The notes: generated from the sequence alone by a model not told the origin. Positions 1-7,965 are shown, counted from the first letter of the stretch. The stretch: 34,672 bases of DNA from Streptomyces sp. TRM68367 (GCF_014495685.1 NZ_JACTVI010000086.1:1-34672), one strand, 5' to 3'. A program made the numbers and translations.

Positions 1-57
1 CACCTCCTCGAACTCCTCGGCATCGAAGTCACACGAACCCGCTGGCCACAGACCTGA
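1..57 (+). CDS. C-terminal end of an unidentified CDS
   Basis: Frame 1 is open from the first base and stops with TGA at 55-57, giving a tail that reads HLLELLGIEVTRTRWPQT. The residue pattern looks protein-like, but 18 residues are too few to name a family. The gene would converge on the WYL regulator that ends at 96. Only the window edge and the open frame support it. Confidence 0.3.
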   Translation, partial: HLLELLGIEVTRTRWPQT

Positions 58-95
58 ATCAGTGACCCGCGAAGTACGGGGCTAGTTGTTGCGGG

Positions 96-1061
96 TCAGG
101 ACGTTGGTGACGGCGCATAGTGGTGGGCGAGATTGGTGGCGAGGTCGCGGAGGTGAGCCCTGGCTTCGGTGGGGCCGTGCACTGTGATGGCGCTCCCGAA
201 CGGCAGTAGTGCTCGCACGTCCTCCAGATGCAGGAAGCGGATCGTTACCTTGTGGCCGGTGGCGGATTCTTCATGGTCGTCCCGGACGAGTCGTAGGCCG
301 AAGATCCGTTGCGCCCGCTCGATCTGGGTCTGGTCGATGGTGGCGCTGACCTCTATCGCGTGGTCGTGTTCCCACTGATCGATGAGCGCTGCGGCGACGG
401 TGGCCAGGGTCTGGCTCTCGCGGATCCGTCGTGGCTGGTCGACTTCTTTCCACGTCGTGATCCGTTCGAGTCGGTACATCCGTGGCACTCGGGCACAGTC
501 GGCGACGAGGTACCAGATGCCGGCCTTGGCGAACAGCCCGTAGGGATCCACGACCAGGTCGCGTGGGCATGACGCGCGTGGGCTGTCGTACTCGATCCGT
601 AGCCGGCGACCTCGCCGCACTGCGCCGATCAGCGAAGCCGGAGTCGTGCCGGAAGCTCGTGCCTGACGCCAGGGACGGCTGTCCACGTGCACTACGTCGG
701 TGAGCGGCAGGAGCTCCCGAACTCGCTGTGACTGTGTAGCGACGATCTTGGAGAGCGCGCGCTGGCTTTCAACCGATACGTTGAGCTCCGCACGTTGCTT
801 CTCATCCAGCCCAGTGAGCGACAGATGATCACGCTCGCCCGGTGTGAGTCGCGTGAGGTCGAGTCCGGATCCGGGCAGCATGGTCACGCCTCCGAGGCGG
901 CCCCGGTGTGCGGTCACCGGCAGACCGGCGTCACGGAGCCAGTTCAAGTCCCGGGTGATGGTGCGAAGGGACACCCCGAGCGCCGAGGCAAGTTCCTGTG
1001 TAGTCACGGCATCCCTCGATTCGAGGAGCAGCATCAGGGCGAAGAAGCGGTCTGGGGTCAC
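96..1061 (-). CDS. WYL-domain transcriptional regulator
   Basis: This 321-residue protein has an N-terminal HTH_11/DeoR-type winged helix (about residues 3-60, with TTQELASALGVSLRTITRDL). A WYL domain follows at about residues 145-210 and contains the literal GIWYLVADC motif. A C-terminal WCX-like region completes the usual length for the family. Such proteins bind DNA and sense a ligand, often a nucleotide or nucleic acid, through the WYL domain. They are common next to DNA-damage and phage-defence genes. The gene is divergent from the VOC gene, whose start lies 93 bp away, so the short shared region may hold its operator. The domain call is firm. The target and ligand are unknown. Confidence 0.85.
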   Translation of the reverse strand: MTPDRFFALMLLLESRDAVTTQELASALGVSLRTITRDLNWLRDAGLPVTAHRGRLGGVTMLPGSGLDLTRLTPGERDHLSLTGLDEKQRAELNVSVESQRALSKIVATQSQRVRELLPLTDVVHVDSRPWRQARASGTTPASLIGAVRRGRRLRIEYDSPRASCPRDLVVDPYGLFAKAGIWYLVADCARVPRMYRLERITTWKEVDQPRRIRESQTLATVAAALIDQWEHDHAIEVSATIDQTQIERAQRIFGLRLVRDDHEESATGHKVTIRFLHLEDVRALLPFGSAITVHGPTEARAHLRDLATNLAHHYAPSPTS

Positions 1062-1153
1062 GCACCAATTTTTTCAGGAATTGCGACACGATGCGGCGCA
1101 TATCCCGGTCAGGCTGGTGGATGCGTACCTACGACCTGTGAAAAGGAACGATC

Positions 1154-1522
1154 ATGACCACATCCGTCGTGTCCATCGTCTACGTGAACGACGCTCCCGC
1201 CGCAGCTCGTTTCTACGGCGACCTCCTCGGCATGAGCCCCTCGTTCGAGACTCCGGGATACATCACCTTCGACCTCGGGCCAGGCGCTGACCTCGGTCTG
1301 TGGTCTGGCCAGTTCGAGGATCTGTCACCGGACGTCCCGCGCACCAGTGAGGTTTGCCTGGCCATTGACGGTGGACGACCCGACGAGCTCAACGCGATCT
1401 TCAAGCAGTGGCAGTCCAAGGGGGTCACGATCCTGCGCGAGCCTCATGATGCGGGGTTCGGGCTGACCTTCCTCGCGGCAGATCCTGACGGGAACCGTAT
1501 CCGCGTCGCACCGAAGGGCTGA
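1154..1522 (+). CDS. VOC-superfamily (glyoxalase/bleomycin-resistance fold) protein
   Basis: This 122-residue protein fits a two-module beta-alpha-beta-beta-beta VOC fold. The N-terminal module contains VNDAPAAARFYGDLLGM and the C-terminal module ends FLAADPDGNRIRVAP, the usual VOC closing strand. A purine-rich AAAAGGAACG sits just upstream of the ATG. Members are metal-dependent lyases, dioxygenases or drug-binding resistance proteins. Nothing here identifies the substrate. It is divergent from the WYL regulator, a frequent pairing in which the regulator controls the neighbouring gene. A strong stem-loop follows the stop. The fold is confident, the activity is not. Confidence 0.8.
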   Translation: MTTSVVSIVYVNDAPAAARFYGDLLGMSPSFETPGYITFDLGPGADLGLWSGQFEDLSPDVPRTSEVCLAIDGGRPDELNAIFKQWQSKGVTILREPHDAGFGLTFLAADPDGNRIRVAPKG

Positions 1523-1535
1523 AAGGCCGCAATGC

Positions 1536-1567
1536 GGCAGGCGCGCACGATAGGTGTCGCGCCTGCC
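1536..1567 (+). terminator. Stem-loop after the VOC gene
   Basis: A perfect 10-bp inverted repeat (GGCAGGCGCG at 1536-1545 and its complement at 1558-1567) with a 12-nt loop starts 14 nt after the VOC stop codon. There is no U-tract, as is usual for Streptomyces terminators. Confidence 0.6.
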
Positions 1568-1755
1568 GTCGTCTGACTTCGAGAGGACGACGAGTGCCCC
1601 ACGCGAATGCGCCCCTGAGCGTCGAGGGCCGCAGGCGGCTGGTGAAGCGGTGCCGACCTGGAGGATCCGCACAGGCGAGGCGGCGTCGATATGCGCGCTC
1701 CGATATGGCGCAGTCCCGCTGCGGCGACGGGATCGGCGCCCTGCTCGCCAAAGCA

Positions 1756-1785
1756 GGGCGCCGCCCAAGTCAGTTGGCGGCGCCC
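1756..1785 (-). terminator. Stem-loop over the stop of the next minus-strand gene
   Basis: A perfect 10-bp GC stem (GGGCGCCGCC at 1756-1765, complement at 1776-1785) with a 10-nt loop overlaps the stop codon at 1770-1772 of the leftward gene. It is a plausible terminator for that gene and faces the VOC terminator across the convergent junction. Confidence 0.5.
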
Positions 1786-2571
1786 CGGCGGGGGCGACGC
1801 CGAGGGACGATGTCCCCAGAGACACCGACGTGCGCGGTGGCCTGGTCAAGCTCCTCGGCCAGCAACTGCTCGCCGAGGATGGAGTCGAGGATCCGGCCGG
1901 CCTGGATCAGGCAGACGGCCGTCCAAATGACGTCGTTCAGGCCGCTCTCCCTGGGCTTGTTGCGCAGTTCCCAGCCGCCGGCCCGCGTGGGATGCAGATA
2001 CAGTTGCGCCGTCGCTCGTGTGGTGTGGGAGTAGGAACTGAGGTGCCGGTAGGGCAGATAGCCCTCCTGCTCCCCGAACGCCGCCATATGGTCGACGGTG
2101 TTGCGGATCTCGTTCGTCAGCCGTACGACCTCGAGGTCTGGGTGGGCGGTGCGTTCGTCGACCGCGGCACGGACCTTTACCTCGACCTCGTCTCCCTCGA
2201 CATCCCACCCCGCCCGCTTCGCGTTGGTGATCAGCTTCAGGAGCTGGTCGTCGCTGTAGGCGTCCACGGCCTGCACCGCGGCGTCGCCGCCGTCGACGAG
2301 CCAGGCCATCGCCACCGCGTGCGTCATCAGGTTCCGCATGACCGGCGCGACGACGAACCCGTTGCCGTTCTTGGCCGCCTCCGCCACCACGCGGGCGGAG
2401 TCCGAGATGAGCATCCACCAGCTCCACGCGACCGGTGCCACTGCCTCGTGTTCGCGCAGGAAGGCGATGCCGCCCACTCCGGAGGCCATCCGGTCGCGGG
2501 CGGCCCAGCAGCTGGTCGATGACGTCGAGCGCGCGCCGGGCCGTGGCCTCGTCATGCGCAAAATCGGGCAT
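1770..2571 (-). pseudogene. Helical protein, possibly DUF5677-like, with an apparent frame break near its N-terminus
   Basis: The natural start appears to be the ATG at 2571 (MPDFAHDEATARRALDVIDQLLG). Beyond about position 2505 the protein-like sequence continues only in another frame, from about residue AARDRMASG to the stop at 1770. A one-base change near 2500-2510 would join the two into a protein of roughly 265 residues. If the break is real, a shorter product could start at the ATG at 2489. The protein is rich in helices (LMTHAVAMAWLVDGGDAAVQ, a central LTNEIRNTVDHM segment and a YRHLSSYSHTTRA segment). This resembles DUF5677 or HEPN-type all-alpha proteins, but I cannot assign a family with certainty. 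It may be a sequencing error or a true mutation. Confidence 0.5.
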
Positions 2572-2766
2572 AGTGCCAATCTACGGCGCCGCAGCCCGAA
2601 ACCGTCCCGCAATTTCCGACCGGCTCGTCAGGCATGCGCGGCTGGTGATGGGGGCTGGCCTCTCGTGCGGTCGGCCCCCATCACCTAGAGATCTTCAATG
2701 GCTGGGGTTACGGCGGTTGGGGGTCGAGCTTCTGTCCGTCGGCCACGCACGCGGGCCGCCAAGCTG

Positions 2767-3405
2767 TCAGAAACCCTGCAGCTGGAACTGTTCGTAGTCG
2801 TACAGAGCTGTTGAGTAGACGTGCTGGAGTGAGATGGCCAGCCGGTGCAATGCGTTCACCTGATCGTAGAAGTTGATATTTTCCTGCACCGGACGGGCCT
2901 GGGACGGGTTGCGGCTACCGATCACGGCGTACCGATATGCTTCGCCGGTCTGATCCTCGGTGTCCAGCCACTTCAGCGTCTTCCATGTCGCCGGATCGAT
3001 TTTGTTATCCCGGCCGAAATGCTTGAGTTCCTTCATGTACCGGTCGAGGCACTCTGCCAACTTCCTGACGTTGTGCGTGCTCCGCAGTCGCGCCTCAACG
3101 CGCTCCGGCTCTAGGTTCTCCTGCCCGGCGTAGCCGTCCCGTACGGCGCAGCGGGCGGCGACTCGGATCAGCCACTTCAAGCTCAGCTCGATGCTGTGCC
3201 GGTACAGGTAGAGGACTGGGATGGCCAGGCCGTCGTCCGGTTGCTCAAAGAACTTCGTAGCGGCAAGCTCGCCCGCAGTGAAGTAGCCGCCGGCGATGGT
3301 CAGGTCGTCTTCATGGCTTCCGCCGAGAATCGCGACCTCGTGGTGCTCGTGCACGGGTCGGCGAAGGTTCAGTACGTCGTCCGATGCATCGGTCTCCTCG
3401 TCCAT
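2767..3405 (-). CDS. HEPN-like helical protein of unknown function
   Basis: From the ATG at 3405 (MDEETDASDD) the product is 212 residues. The open frame runs back to 3486, but that extension is low-complexity and unlike a protein start. A PVLYLYRHSIELSLKWLI segment in the middle is the clearest feature. A YxYRHxIEL helix of this kind is typical of HEPN-like and DUF5677-like all-alpha proteins. I do not see the canonical RNase RX4-6H motif with certainty. It lies in the same direction as the preceding helical gene, about 200 bp apart, and is divergent from the PIN-domain gene. That context suggests an RNA- or nucleotide-related role, but this is inference. No signal peptide or membrane segment is visible. 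Confidence 0.6.
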   Translation of the reverse strand: MDEETDASDDVLNLRRPVHEHHEVAILGGSHEDDLTIAGGYFTAGELAATKFFEQPDDGLAIPVLYLYRHSIELSLKWLIRVAARCAVRDGYAGQENLEPERVEARLRSTHNVRKLAECLDRYMKELKHFGRDNKIDPATWKTLKWLDTEDQTGEAYRYAVIGSRNPSQARPVQENINFYDQVNALHRLAISLQHVYSTALYDYEQFQLQGF

Positions 3406-3690
3406 ACCGCACAGGATGCGGCTGCCTTCCTCGCAAGGCCAAACAGATTTGTGCGGTTTCCGGCAAGATGAACCCAATGCTGCCACGGGGTGATCTTGAC
3501 GAGTCGGCAGTGCGGTTCGGTGAGGGCGTCTTTGGCTGGGTCGTGCTCGCCGTCCGGGCCGCGCCGCGTCACCGGGGAGGCGGCATGGCCCGATCCGGCT
3601 ACATGGCCCTGTTCTCGTACGGCTACTGCCAGGTGGCGTGTAGCGCTGAGTGACTACTTGAGAATGCGGTCGTGCTGCTGAAGGGCGGCG

Positions 3691-4680
3691 ATGTCGGAAA
3701 CCCCAGGCGTACCCGCGGTCCGCGCTGCCATGATCGGCGCATGCTCATCACACCCCGCCGGGGCGCCGACCGGAAGAACATTCGCCAGGTTCCTCAGCGG
3801 CGTCCACACCACGGCGATGAACCTGCAACGGCCGTATGGCAGCGCCTTCGAAGGGTTGCTGACGTATCTGGAATGGGCCACGGAGTCCGCGCGGATGCTG
3901 CGCTCCCAGATCAGCGACCGGGACCTCGCCCAGCTCGTTTTCACCGACCGCTACCGCGCCCTGCTGGGCAGCTGCGGCACGCTCGCCGGCACCGCCCAGC
4001 AGCGCCTCGTGAATGGGCTGGTGCAACTGGAGGTGGCCGAACGCATCGAGGCCTTCGAGGCGGCTGTGGCCTCGCTGGACGCGCAGATCGGCCGGTGGAG
4101 CCAGCGGGAGGTTTTCGTCGTCGCTGACTCCAGCTTCTACATCCAAAACGCTGTGAAGCTGGCCGATGCCGACCTGCACGAGATTCTCGACGTCCCGCGC
4201 TGGCAGTTCGTGCGCCTGCTGTTCCCGATCGTGGTGGTCGACGAACTGGACGACCTCAAGGACGCCAGTAAGCAGCGGGCCCGGTGGCGTGCCGCCCACA
4301 CGCTCGGCCTTCTCGACGGCGGCACATACGGGATGCTGCATGAGGGAGAACACACTGTCCTGGACGGCGAGACCCGCGGCAGGGTGAACGTGGAGATTGT
4401 CCTCGATCCCCCCGGCCACGTGCGCCTGGACCGCCCCGACGTAGAGATCATCGACCGAGCCGTGGCCATCCAGGGCCTGGCAGGCCGCGACGTTCAGTTG
4501 TTGACATGCGATACCAGTCAGCACACCCGTGGCAGGGCCGCCGGGCTGCAGGTGACCAAGGTGGCGACGAAGGACCCCGGGGACGAGCCGGACTGGTCTG
4601 CCCCGGATAGGTCTGGCACTGGCGTACGCGCGCAGCGGCGTGCCCGACAGGCCGAAGCCGAGGCTCCGACGGCCAGTTGA
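3691..4680 (+). CDS. PIN-domain protein (putative RNase)
   Basis: This 329-residue protein has an N-terminal helical half (about 1-138) and a C-terminal PIN domain (about 140-300). The acidic residues expected of a PIN nuclease are visible: D146 in FVVADSSFY, E185 in VVVDELDDLKD, D255 in EIIDRAVAIQ and D274 in LLTCDTSQ. The last lies in the xLxTxD strand typical of PIN folds. The PIN half resembles stand-alone or PhoH-linked PIN domains more than short VapC toxins, and no small antitoxin gene adjoins it. AAGGGCGG upstream supports the ATG at 3691. An internal ATG at residue 43 is an alternative start. The tail is basic and may bind nucleic acid. Its partner and target are unknown. Confidence 0.75.
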   Translation: MSETPGVPAVRAAMIGACSSHPAGAPTGRTFARFLSGVHTTAMNLQRPYGSAFEGLLTYLEWATESARMLRSQISDRDLAQLVFTDRYRALLGSCGTLAGTAQQRLVNGLVQLEVAERIEAFEAAVASLDAQIGRWSQREVFVVADSSFYIQNAVKLADADLHEILDVPRWQFVRLLFPIVVVDELDDLKDASKQRARWRAAHTLGLLDGGTYGMLHEGEHTVLDGETRGRVNVEIVLDPPGHVRLDRPDVEIIDRAVAIQGLAGRDVQLLTCDTSQHTRGRAAGLQVTKVATKDPGDEPDWSAPDRSGTGVRAQRRARQAEAEAPTAS

Positions 4681-5000
4681 AAGACGAGGACCACGGCAGG
4701 AACACCGCGCTACTCGCCACATGACGGTGGCTGTACGCCCTCCAAGCCCTAAACCGCACCGCCGCGGGCTCGCTGGCGCCGGGGTCGTCCTGGACACCGC
4801 CTCGCAGCTTCTCTAAGCTGCCGACCCGCCCGAAGCACGGAAGCGTCTGACTCCACTCGTCCAGCGACTGCACGATGCCGACCGGGCTCTTAGCACCTCC
4901 TGCGGATCTCCGCATGGATCTCGCAGTTACTCCGGGCTGCCGTCAAGGACAACTGGCCCGCTGGAGAGGAACTCGCCGCATGACCACTCGCATCAGAGCG
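4681..5000. other. Non-coding gap
   Basis: These 320 bases separate the convergent PIN and nucleotidyltransferase genes. I see no convincing protein-coding frame, RNA gene or strong hairpin here. Confidence 0.5.
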
Positions 5001-5597
5001 TCAGCTCGGCCACGGCAGCACCGTGAGCTCCGGCCACTCGTCTCTCCAGCGTGCTGCCTTGGCTTCATAGACCTGCCGAGGGGCAAGCACTGGGTTCGGC
5101 CGGACCACGAGGTTGAACACGTCGGAGAGCCCGTGGGGCGCATAGACGCGCCACCCACCGCCGGGGTCCAGGCACACCCCCAGACAGCACGTCGTCGCGG
5201 CGAACGAGTCGATCGCCGCCTCGGTGGATTCGTGAGGCGGGCAGGGCACGCCGAATTTCTGCTCGTACCAGAGATGCACACGGGCCTCGTTGCGGATCTC
5301 CACCTCGGCCGGCAGCCCGGCGAACACCTCCTGCCCTGCCTTGATCACGGCGTCCTCTGCCTCCCAGGACAGGTCGGTGCCGTCGAAGTAGAAGATGTCG
5401 TAGTCCTTGATGCCGCTGGTCGGGGGCCTGCCGGTGACCACGTTCCACACCGTCTGGAACAGGCACCCCGCCGTCACATACCAGCCGGGCAGTTCCAACG
5501 TCGCCGCCCTGGTCATCACGTCGGTCAGAACCTCGTTCCGAGAGAGCACGGACCGCAAGCTATCGAGCTGCTCAACGAGCGGGAGTCGACCAAGCAT
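5001..5597 (-). CDS. NTP_transf_6 (DUF925) nucleotidyltransferase family protein
   Basis: This 198-residue protein of normal family length shows the family signature. TAGCLFQTVWNVVTG occupies the position of the nucleotide-binding helix, and KDYDIFYFDGTDLSWEAED carries the paired acidic residues (D-x-D) expected to bind metal. A C-terminal block with GVCLDPGGGWRVYAPHGLSDVFNLVVRPNP is also characteristic. AGGGAG lies six bases upstream of the ATG at 5597. The family belongs to the polymerase-beta-like nucleotidyltransferase superfamily, but its substrate is not established. The gene runs in the same direction as the adjoining Nudix gene, so the two might be co-transcribed. Confidence 0.8.
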   Translation of the reverse strand: MLGRLPLVEQLDSLRSVLSRNEVLTDVMTRAATLELPGWYVTAGCLFQTVWNVVTGRPPTSGIKDYDIFYFDGTDLSWEAEDAVIKAGQEVFAGLPAEVEIRNEARVHLWYEQKFGVPCPPHESTEAAIDSFAATTCCLGVCLDPGGGWRVYAPHGLSDVFNLVVRPNPVLAPRQVYEAKAARWRDEWPELTVLPWPS

Positions 5598-5667
5598 CCG
5601 TACTCCCTATCACGAACATCCCTTCTTACAAGGCGCGTTGGCCGCAAGCAGGCATCCCAGCCAGAGG

Positions 5668-6177
5668 TCAGGGCTGCGCGCTCCGGAACGCGAGATACCG
5701 GCTGAAGGCTTCGTGGCTGTCGGGGGTGAAGCGCCACTCCAACAGGGCCGAGTCGAGTTCCGGCTCGGTCAGCCAGCCATGCCAGGCGACCTCATCGGGA
5801 TCGGGGACCACGGCGTCCGGCACCACGGCTTCGTGCACGCCGAGCCAGTGAGGGCTCAAGCCGCTGCGGTTGATGAACGTGAACAGCAGGCGCGGCAGCG
5901 CACGAATGCCCAGCTCTTCGGCCAGCTCCCGCGCGGCGGCCTGTTCATAGGACTCGCCGACATTTGCGGCGCCACCGACCTCGACCTCATAGAGCCCGGG
6001 GAAGCGCGACACCTGCTCCGACCGCCGGTGGATGAGGATCCGCCCACGCTCATCACGACACACCGTCACGGCGACCCGGTGCAGCCAACCCTCCCGGATG
6101 GCCTCCCGACGGCTGACCACCCCCAGCACGCGATCTCGACCGTCGACACGCTCCACCAATTCATCCACGTCGCACAC
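5668..6177 (-). CDS. Nudix hydrolase
   Basis: A complete Nudix box is visible: GAANVGESYEQAAARELAEELGI fits G-x5-E-x7-R-E-L-x-E-E-x-G-I, the metal- and diphosphate-binding helix. Flanking strands (VAVTVCRDERGRILIHRRS and WLGVHEAVVPD) fit the fold. Members hydrolyse nucleoside diphosphates linked to another group. The N-terminal part (DRVLGVVSRREAIREGWLHR) resembles the IDI/YfcD-like branch that acts on isoprenoid or sugar-nucleotide substrates. The frame is open back to 6396, across the end of the neighbouring transposon, but the homologous part begins near the GTG at 6177, so I use that start. No good ribosome-binding site decides it. Element 1 is inserted about 110 bp upstream and may have replaced the native promoter. 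Confidence 0.75.
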   Translation of the reverse strand: MCDVDELVERVDGRDRVLGVVSRREAIREGWLHRVAVTVCRDERGRILIHRRSEQVSRFPGLYEVEVGGAANVGESYEQAAARELAEELGIRALPRLLFTFINRSGLSPHWLGVHEAVVPDAVVPDPDEVAWHGWLTEPELDSALLEWRFTPDSHEAFSRYLAFRSAQP

Positions 6178-6286
6178 CCTGGCAGAGCCCACCGACAACG
6201 TCGTTTCTCGGCGACTCGCGGAGGCTGGCCCCAAAGCACCTGCACCAGGAGGCCGGACGCGGATGACGACAGTTGTCGTGCAAAAT

Positions 6287-6360
6287 TGTCCTTTGACAGT
6301 GAAGTTAGTCGTTCTGTTCTCGTTGACCTGCGGTGACTGGATTGGTTGGCAAACGATCAG
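6287..6360. repeat. Element 1 left end with two probable TnsB-binding sites
   Basis: Terminal TGTCC at 6287-6291 is followed by site L1 (TTTGACAGTGAAGTTAGTCG, 6292-6311) pointing inward. An inverted site L2 follows at 6334-6353 (TGACTGGATTGGTTGGCAAA). Both match the right-end repeats (consensus TTTGACAGYGAACCNAGTCG). The inverted second site mirrors the arrangement at the left end of element 2. Confidence 0.8.
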
Positions 6361-6436
6361 GTGAGGCGGGTTGGGTTCGTAACCGAGACCCGACACTCAT
6401 GGGTGAACCCTGGTCGCCGTGCTGGATGGCCCTCCG

Positions 6437-6979
6437 TCACATAGGGAGCGAGAACAGCTGTACTGGTCCTGAGGGCCAGCGGGCGTCGTCGCGCAGGGGC
6501 GTCACCATAGTCCGCAGCGGCATGGTCACCAGGCGGCCTTCGGGTTGTTCGACGAGTACGTCGTTGTCGAGCGGGTGCCATCCGAGGCGCTTGTAGAGCG
6601 ACACGAGGGGCGGCCGGCAGAACAGGAGTGCGTGCTGAGGACCCATTGTGCGGGCGTGCTCCAGGGCAGCTGTGACGACGAGCCGAGCCAGGCCATGGCC
6701 TTGCATGCTGGGTGCGACGGCCACCCCGCCGACGCCCACCACCTCTGTCGCGGCGCCGCCGACCGCGACAGGCAGTCGCAGAAGGCCAGCGTGTGCCACG
6801 AGCCGGTCTTCGTGTCTGATGCCGAAGTGTTCTTCTTTCGGCAGCCAGGTCAGACCGGTCGAGGCGACACCGAAGGGATCATCGCTGTTGCCAAGGATCT
6901 CTTCCTGGTCCGCCTTGGTGTACTGGGGGAGCCGCATCACGGTCGGTGCCACAGAGGATCGGTTCTCAGACATTGCCAC
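6437..6979 (-). CDS. GNAT-family N-acetyltransferase (element 1 cargo)
   Basis: This 180-residue protein has the GNAT acetyl-CoA-binding motif A, seen as VGGVAVAPSMQGHGLARLVVTAAL with the R/Q-x-x-G-x-A-type loop as QGHGLA. A C-terminal LFCRPPLVSLYKRLGWHPLD segment is typical of motif B (the YKRLGW element). The GTG at 6979 is preceded by GGAGAG with eight-base spacing. ATGs at 6973 and 7027 are weaker starts. It probably acetylates a small-molecule amine or a protein N-terminus; the substrate is unknown. It lies inside element 1 at the end distal from tnsA, and copies of the transposon end repeat flank it on both sides (6334-6360 and 7070-7096). It is therefore the clearest cargo gene of element 1. 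A resistance role is possible but not shown. Confidence 0.8.
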   Translation of the reverse strand: MAMSENRSSVAPTVMRLPQYTKADQEEILGNSDDPFGVASTGLTWLPKEEHFGIRHEDRLVAHAGLLRLPVAVGGAATEVVGVGGVAVAPSMQGHGLARLVVTAALEHARTMGPQHALLFCRPPLVSLYKRLGWHPLDNDVLVEQPEGRLVTMPLRTMVTPLRDDARWPSGPVQLFSLPM

Positions 6980-7069
6980 ATGATGATCTCTCCGCCGAGC
7001 ACTGGCCAAGCGATTCTCCGCCGACATTGCAGGGCTCGCGTTAGTCCGGTGCGAGGCCCTGGCCTGGGG

Positions 7070-7096
7070 CGACTGGGTTGGATGTCAAACGATCAG
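7070..7096. repeat. Internal copy of the element 1 end repeat (L3)
   Basis: CGACTGGGTTGGATGTCAAA at 7070-7089 matches the element 1 TnsB-site consensus. Together with the next seven bases it forms a 27-bp direct repeat of 6334-6360 (23 of 27 identical, the final CAAACGATCAG exact). It overlaps the stop codon of the next gene (7093). Confidence 0.75.
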
Positions 7097-7671
7097 TCCT
7101 GGTCTGCTGCCTCCGCGAGGTGGTACCAGTCCTGGGTGATCGCCCAGGACTGGTAGTTCCGGAAGATCCGGGCGAGACCGTCCGGCTGCTCTCGTGCGGT
7201 GAAGAACTCCCCGATGAGCCGGTAGAGCGTAGTCACCGCGGCAACGTCGGTCTGCGCGGAGAGCGGGTGGGTCCAGCCTCCAGGGGTGAGGTGGCGGACG
7301 AGAACGGGCCAGGTCAGGTCGTGTCCCTTGCCGAGTCGGACGACGAGCCATTCCTGGAAGCCGGTGAGCATGCTCCACGAGCTGCCGGCGTCGAGGCCGA
7401 GGACGAAAGCTGTCGTCGTGGCGTAGGAGCCGTCGAGTCCATGCCGTTTCGGGTCTCGGCGGACTGCGGTCAGTAGCGCCCGATAGTGCTTGATCACGTT
7501 GCTCTGGAAGGGAAGTTGGGCCGCTGCAAGGAAGTCTCCTGAGGGCGTGTTGGGCTGCCGGACCAAGGTGTCCGGGCTCCAGTGCGGATGTTTGGTCAGG
7601 TAGCGGTGGACGGTGGCGTAAGCGGCCGTGACATGGTGTTCGTCCAGCAGCTTTTCCCAGATCACTCTCAT
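7093..7671 (-). CDS. C-terminal part of the split TniQ-like protein (unknown domain)
   Basis: This 192-residue frame starts at an ATG (7671) that overlaps the stop of the HTH frame as ATGA. Its first 30 residues (RVIWEKLLDEHHVTAAYATVHRYL) continue the IS21/IstA-like HTH region that the upstream frame leaves unfinished, so the two were probably one protein. The remaining 160 residues match no family I recognise: there is no DDE triad and no CxxC zinc site. They are helical and aromatic-rich (MLTGFQEWLVVRLG, IFRNYQSWAITQDWYHLAE). By position, this would be the variable target-selection part of a TniQ-like protein, but that is inference. It may be translated by coupling across the ATGA or be part of a decayed gene. 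Confidence 0.55.
   Translation of the reverse strand: MRVIWEKLLDEHHVTAAYATVHRYLTKHPHWSPDTLVRQPNTPSGDFLAAAQLPFQSNVIKHYRALLTAVRRDPKRHGLDGSYATTTAFVLGLDAGSSWSMLTGFQEWLVVRLGKGHDLTWPVLVRHLTPGGWTHPLSAQTDVAAVTTLYRLIGEFFTAREQPDGLARIFRNYQSWAITQDWYHLAEAADQD
7124..7155. repeat. Perfect 13-bp inverted repeat inside the 3' end of the tniQ-like gene
   Basis: TACCAGTCCTGGG at 7124-7136 and its exact complement at 7143-7155 enclose the 6-nt loop TGATCG. The hairpin lies 30 bp before the stop codon and close to repeat L3, at the left-end side of element 1. It could act as a terminator or as part of the transposon end. Confidence 0.5.
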
Positions 7672-7965
7672 GGTGGCGCCCTGGCGGTGTGGGCAGCGGC
7701 GTACTCATCGAGGATGGTGTCGATCAGCGGGCCGATCCGTTCCTTGGCCGGGCCCACGATGGGAGGCCGCTTCTTGCGGGGCGGTGGCGTGGGCGAGTTC
7801 AGAGCCTGCCGGACGGTGGCCTGGCTGACACGGTGACGTCTCGCCAGGTGCGAGACCGGCAGCTGTTCAGCTTGGGCGTCTCGTCGGATCGCCGTGAAGA
7901 GCGCGGGTTTGTCCGCGGCCTTTGTGAAGCTGCGCTTGGGCTTCTTCGGAGGCGCCGGTTTTTTG
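7668..7965 (-). CDS. Middle part of the split TniQ-like protein: IS21-type HTH region
   Basis: From about 7965 the frame reads KPAPPKKPKRSF and then an HTH segment (AEQLPVSHLARRHRVSQATVRQALN). A TPPPRKKRPP linker and PLIDTILDEY follow, closely resembling the N-terminal DNA-binding region of IS21 IstA transposases. It has no start codon of its own with a ribosome-binding site; the nearest ATG in frame (8009) sits inside the TniQ-N region. The TniQ N-terminal domain lies just upstream in another frame, and a run of six A residues (complement of 7959-7964) sits exactly at the crossover. Losing one A from the run would fuse the two. Fusions of TniQ-N to such an HTH occur in Streptomyces to my knowledge. 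The frame ends in ATGA with the C-terminal part. Confidence 0.55.

Noticed and set aside
6271..6300. Nudix start within the frame extending to 6396
   Set aside because: The extension crosses the terminal TGTCC and site L1 of element 1 and is not Nudix-like, so it is treated as chance read-through.
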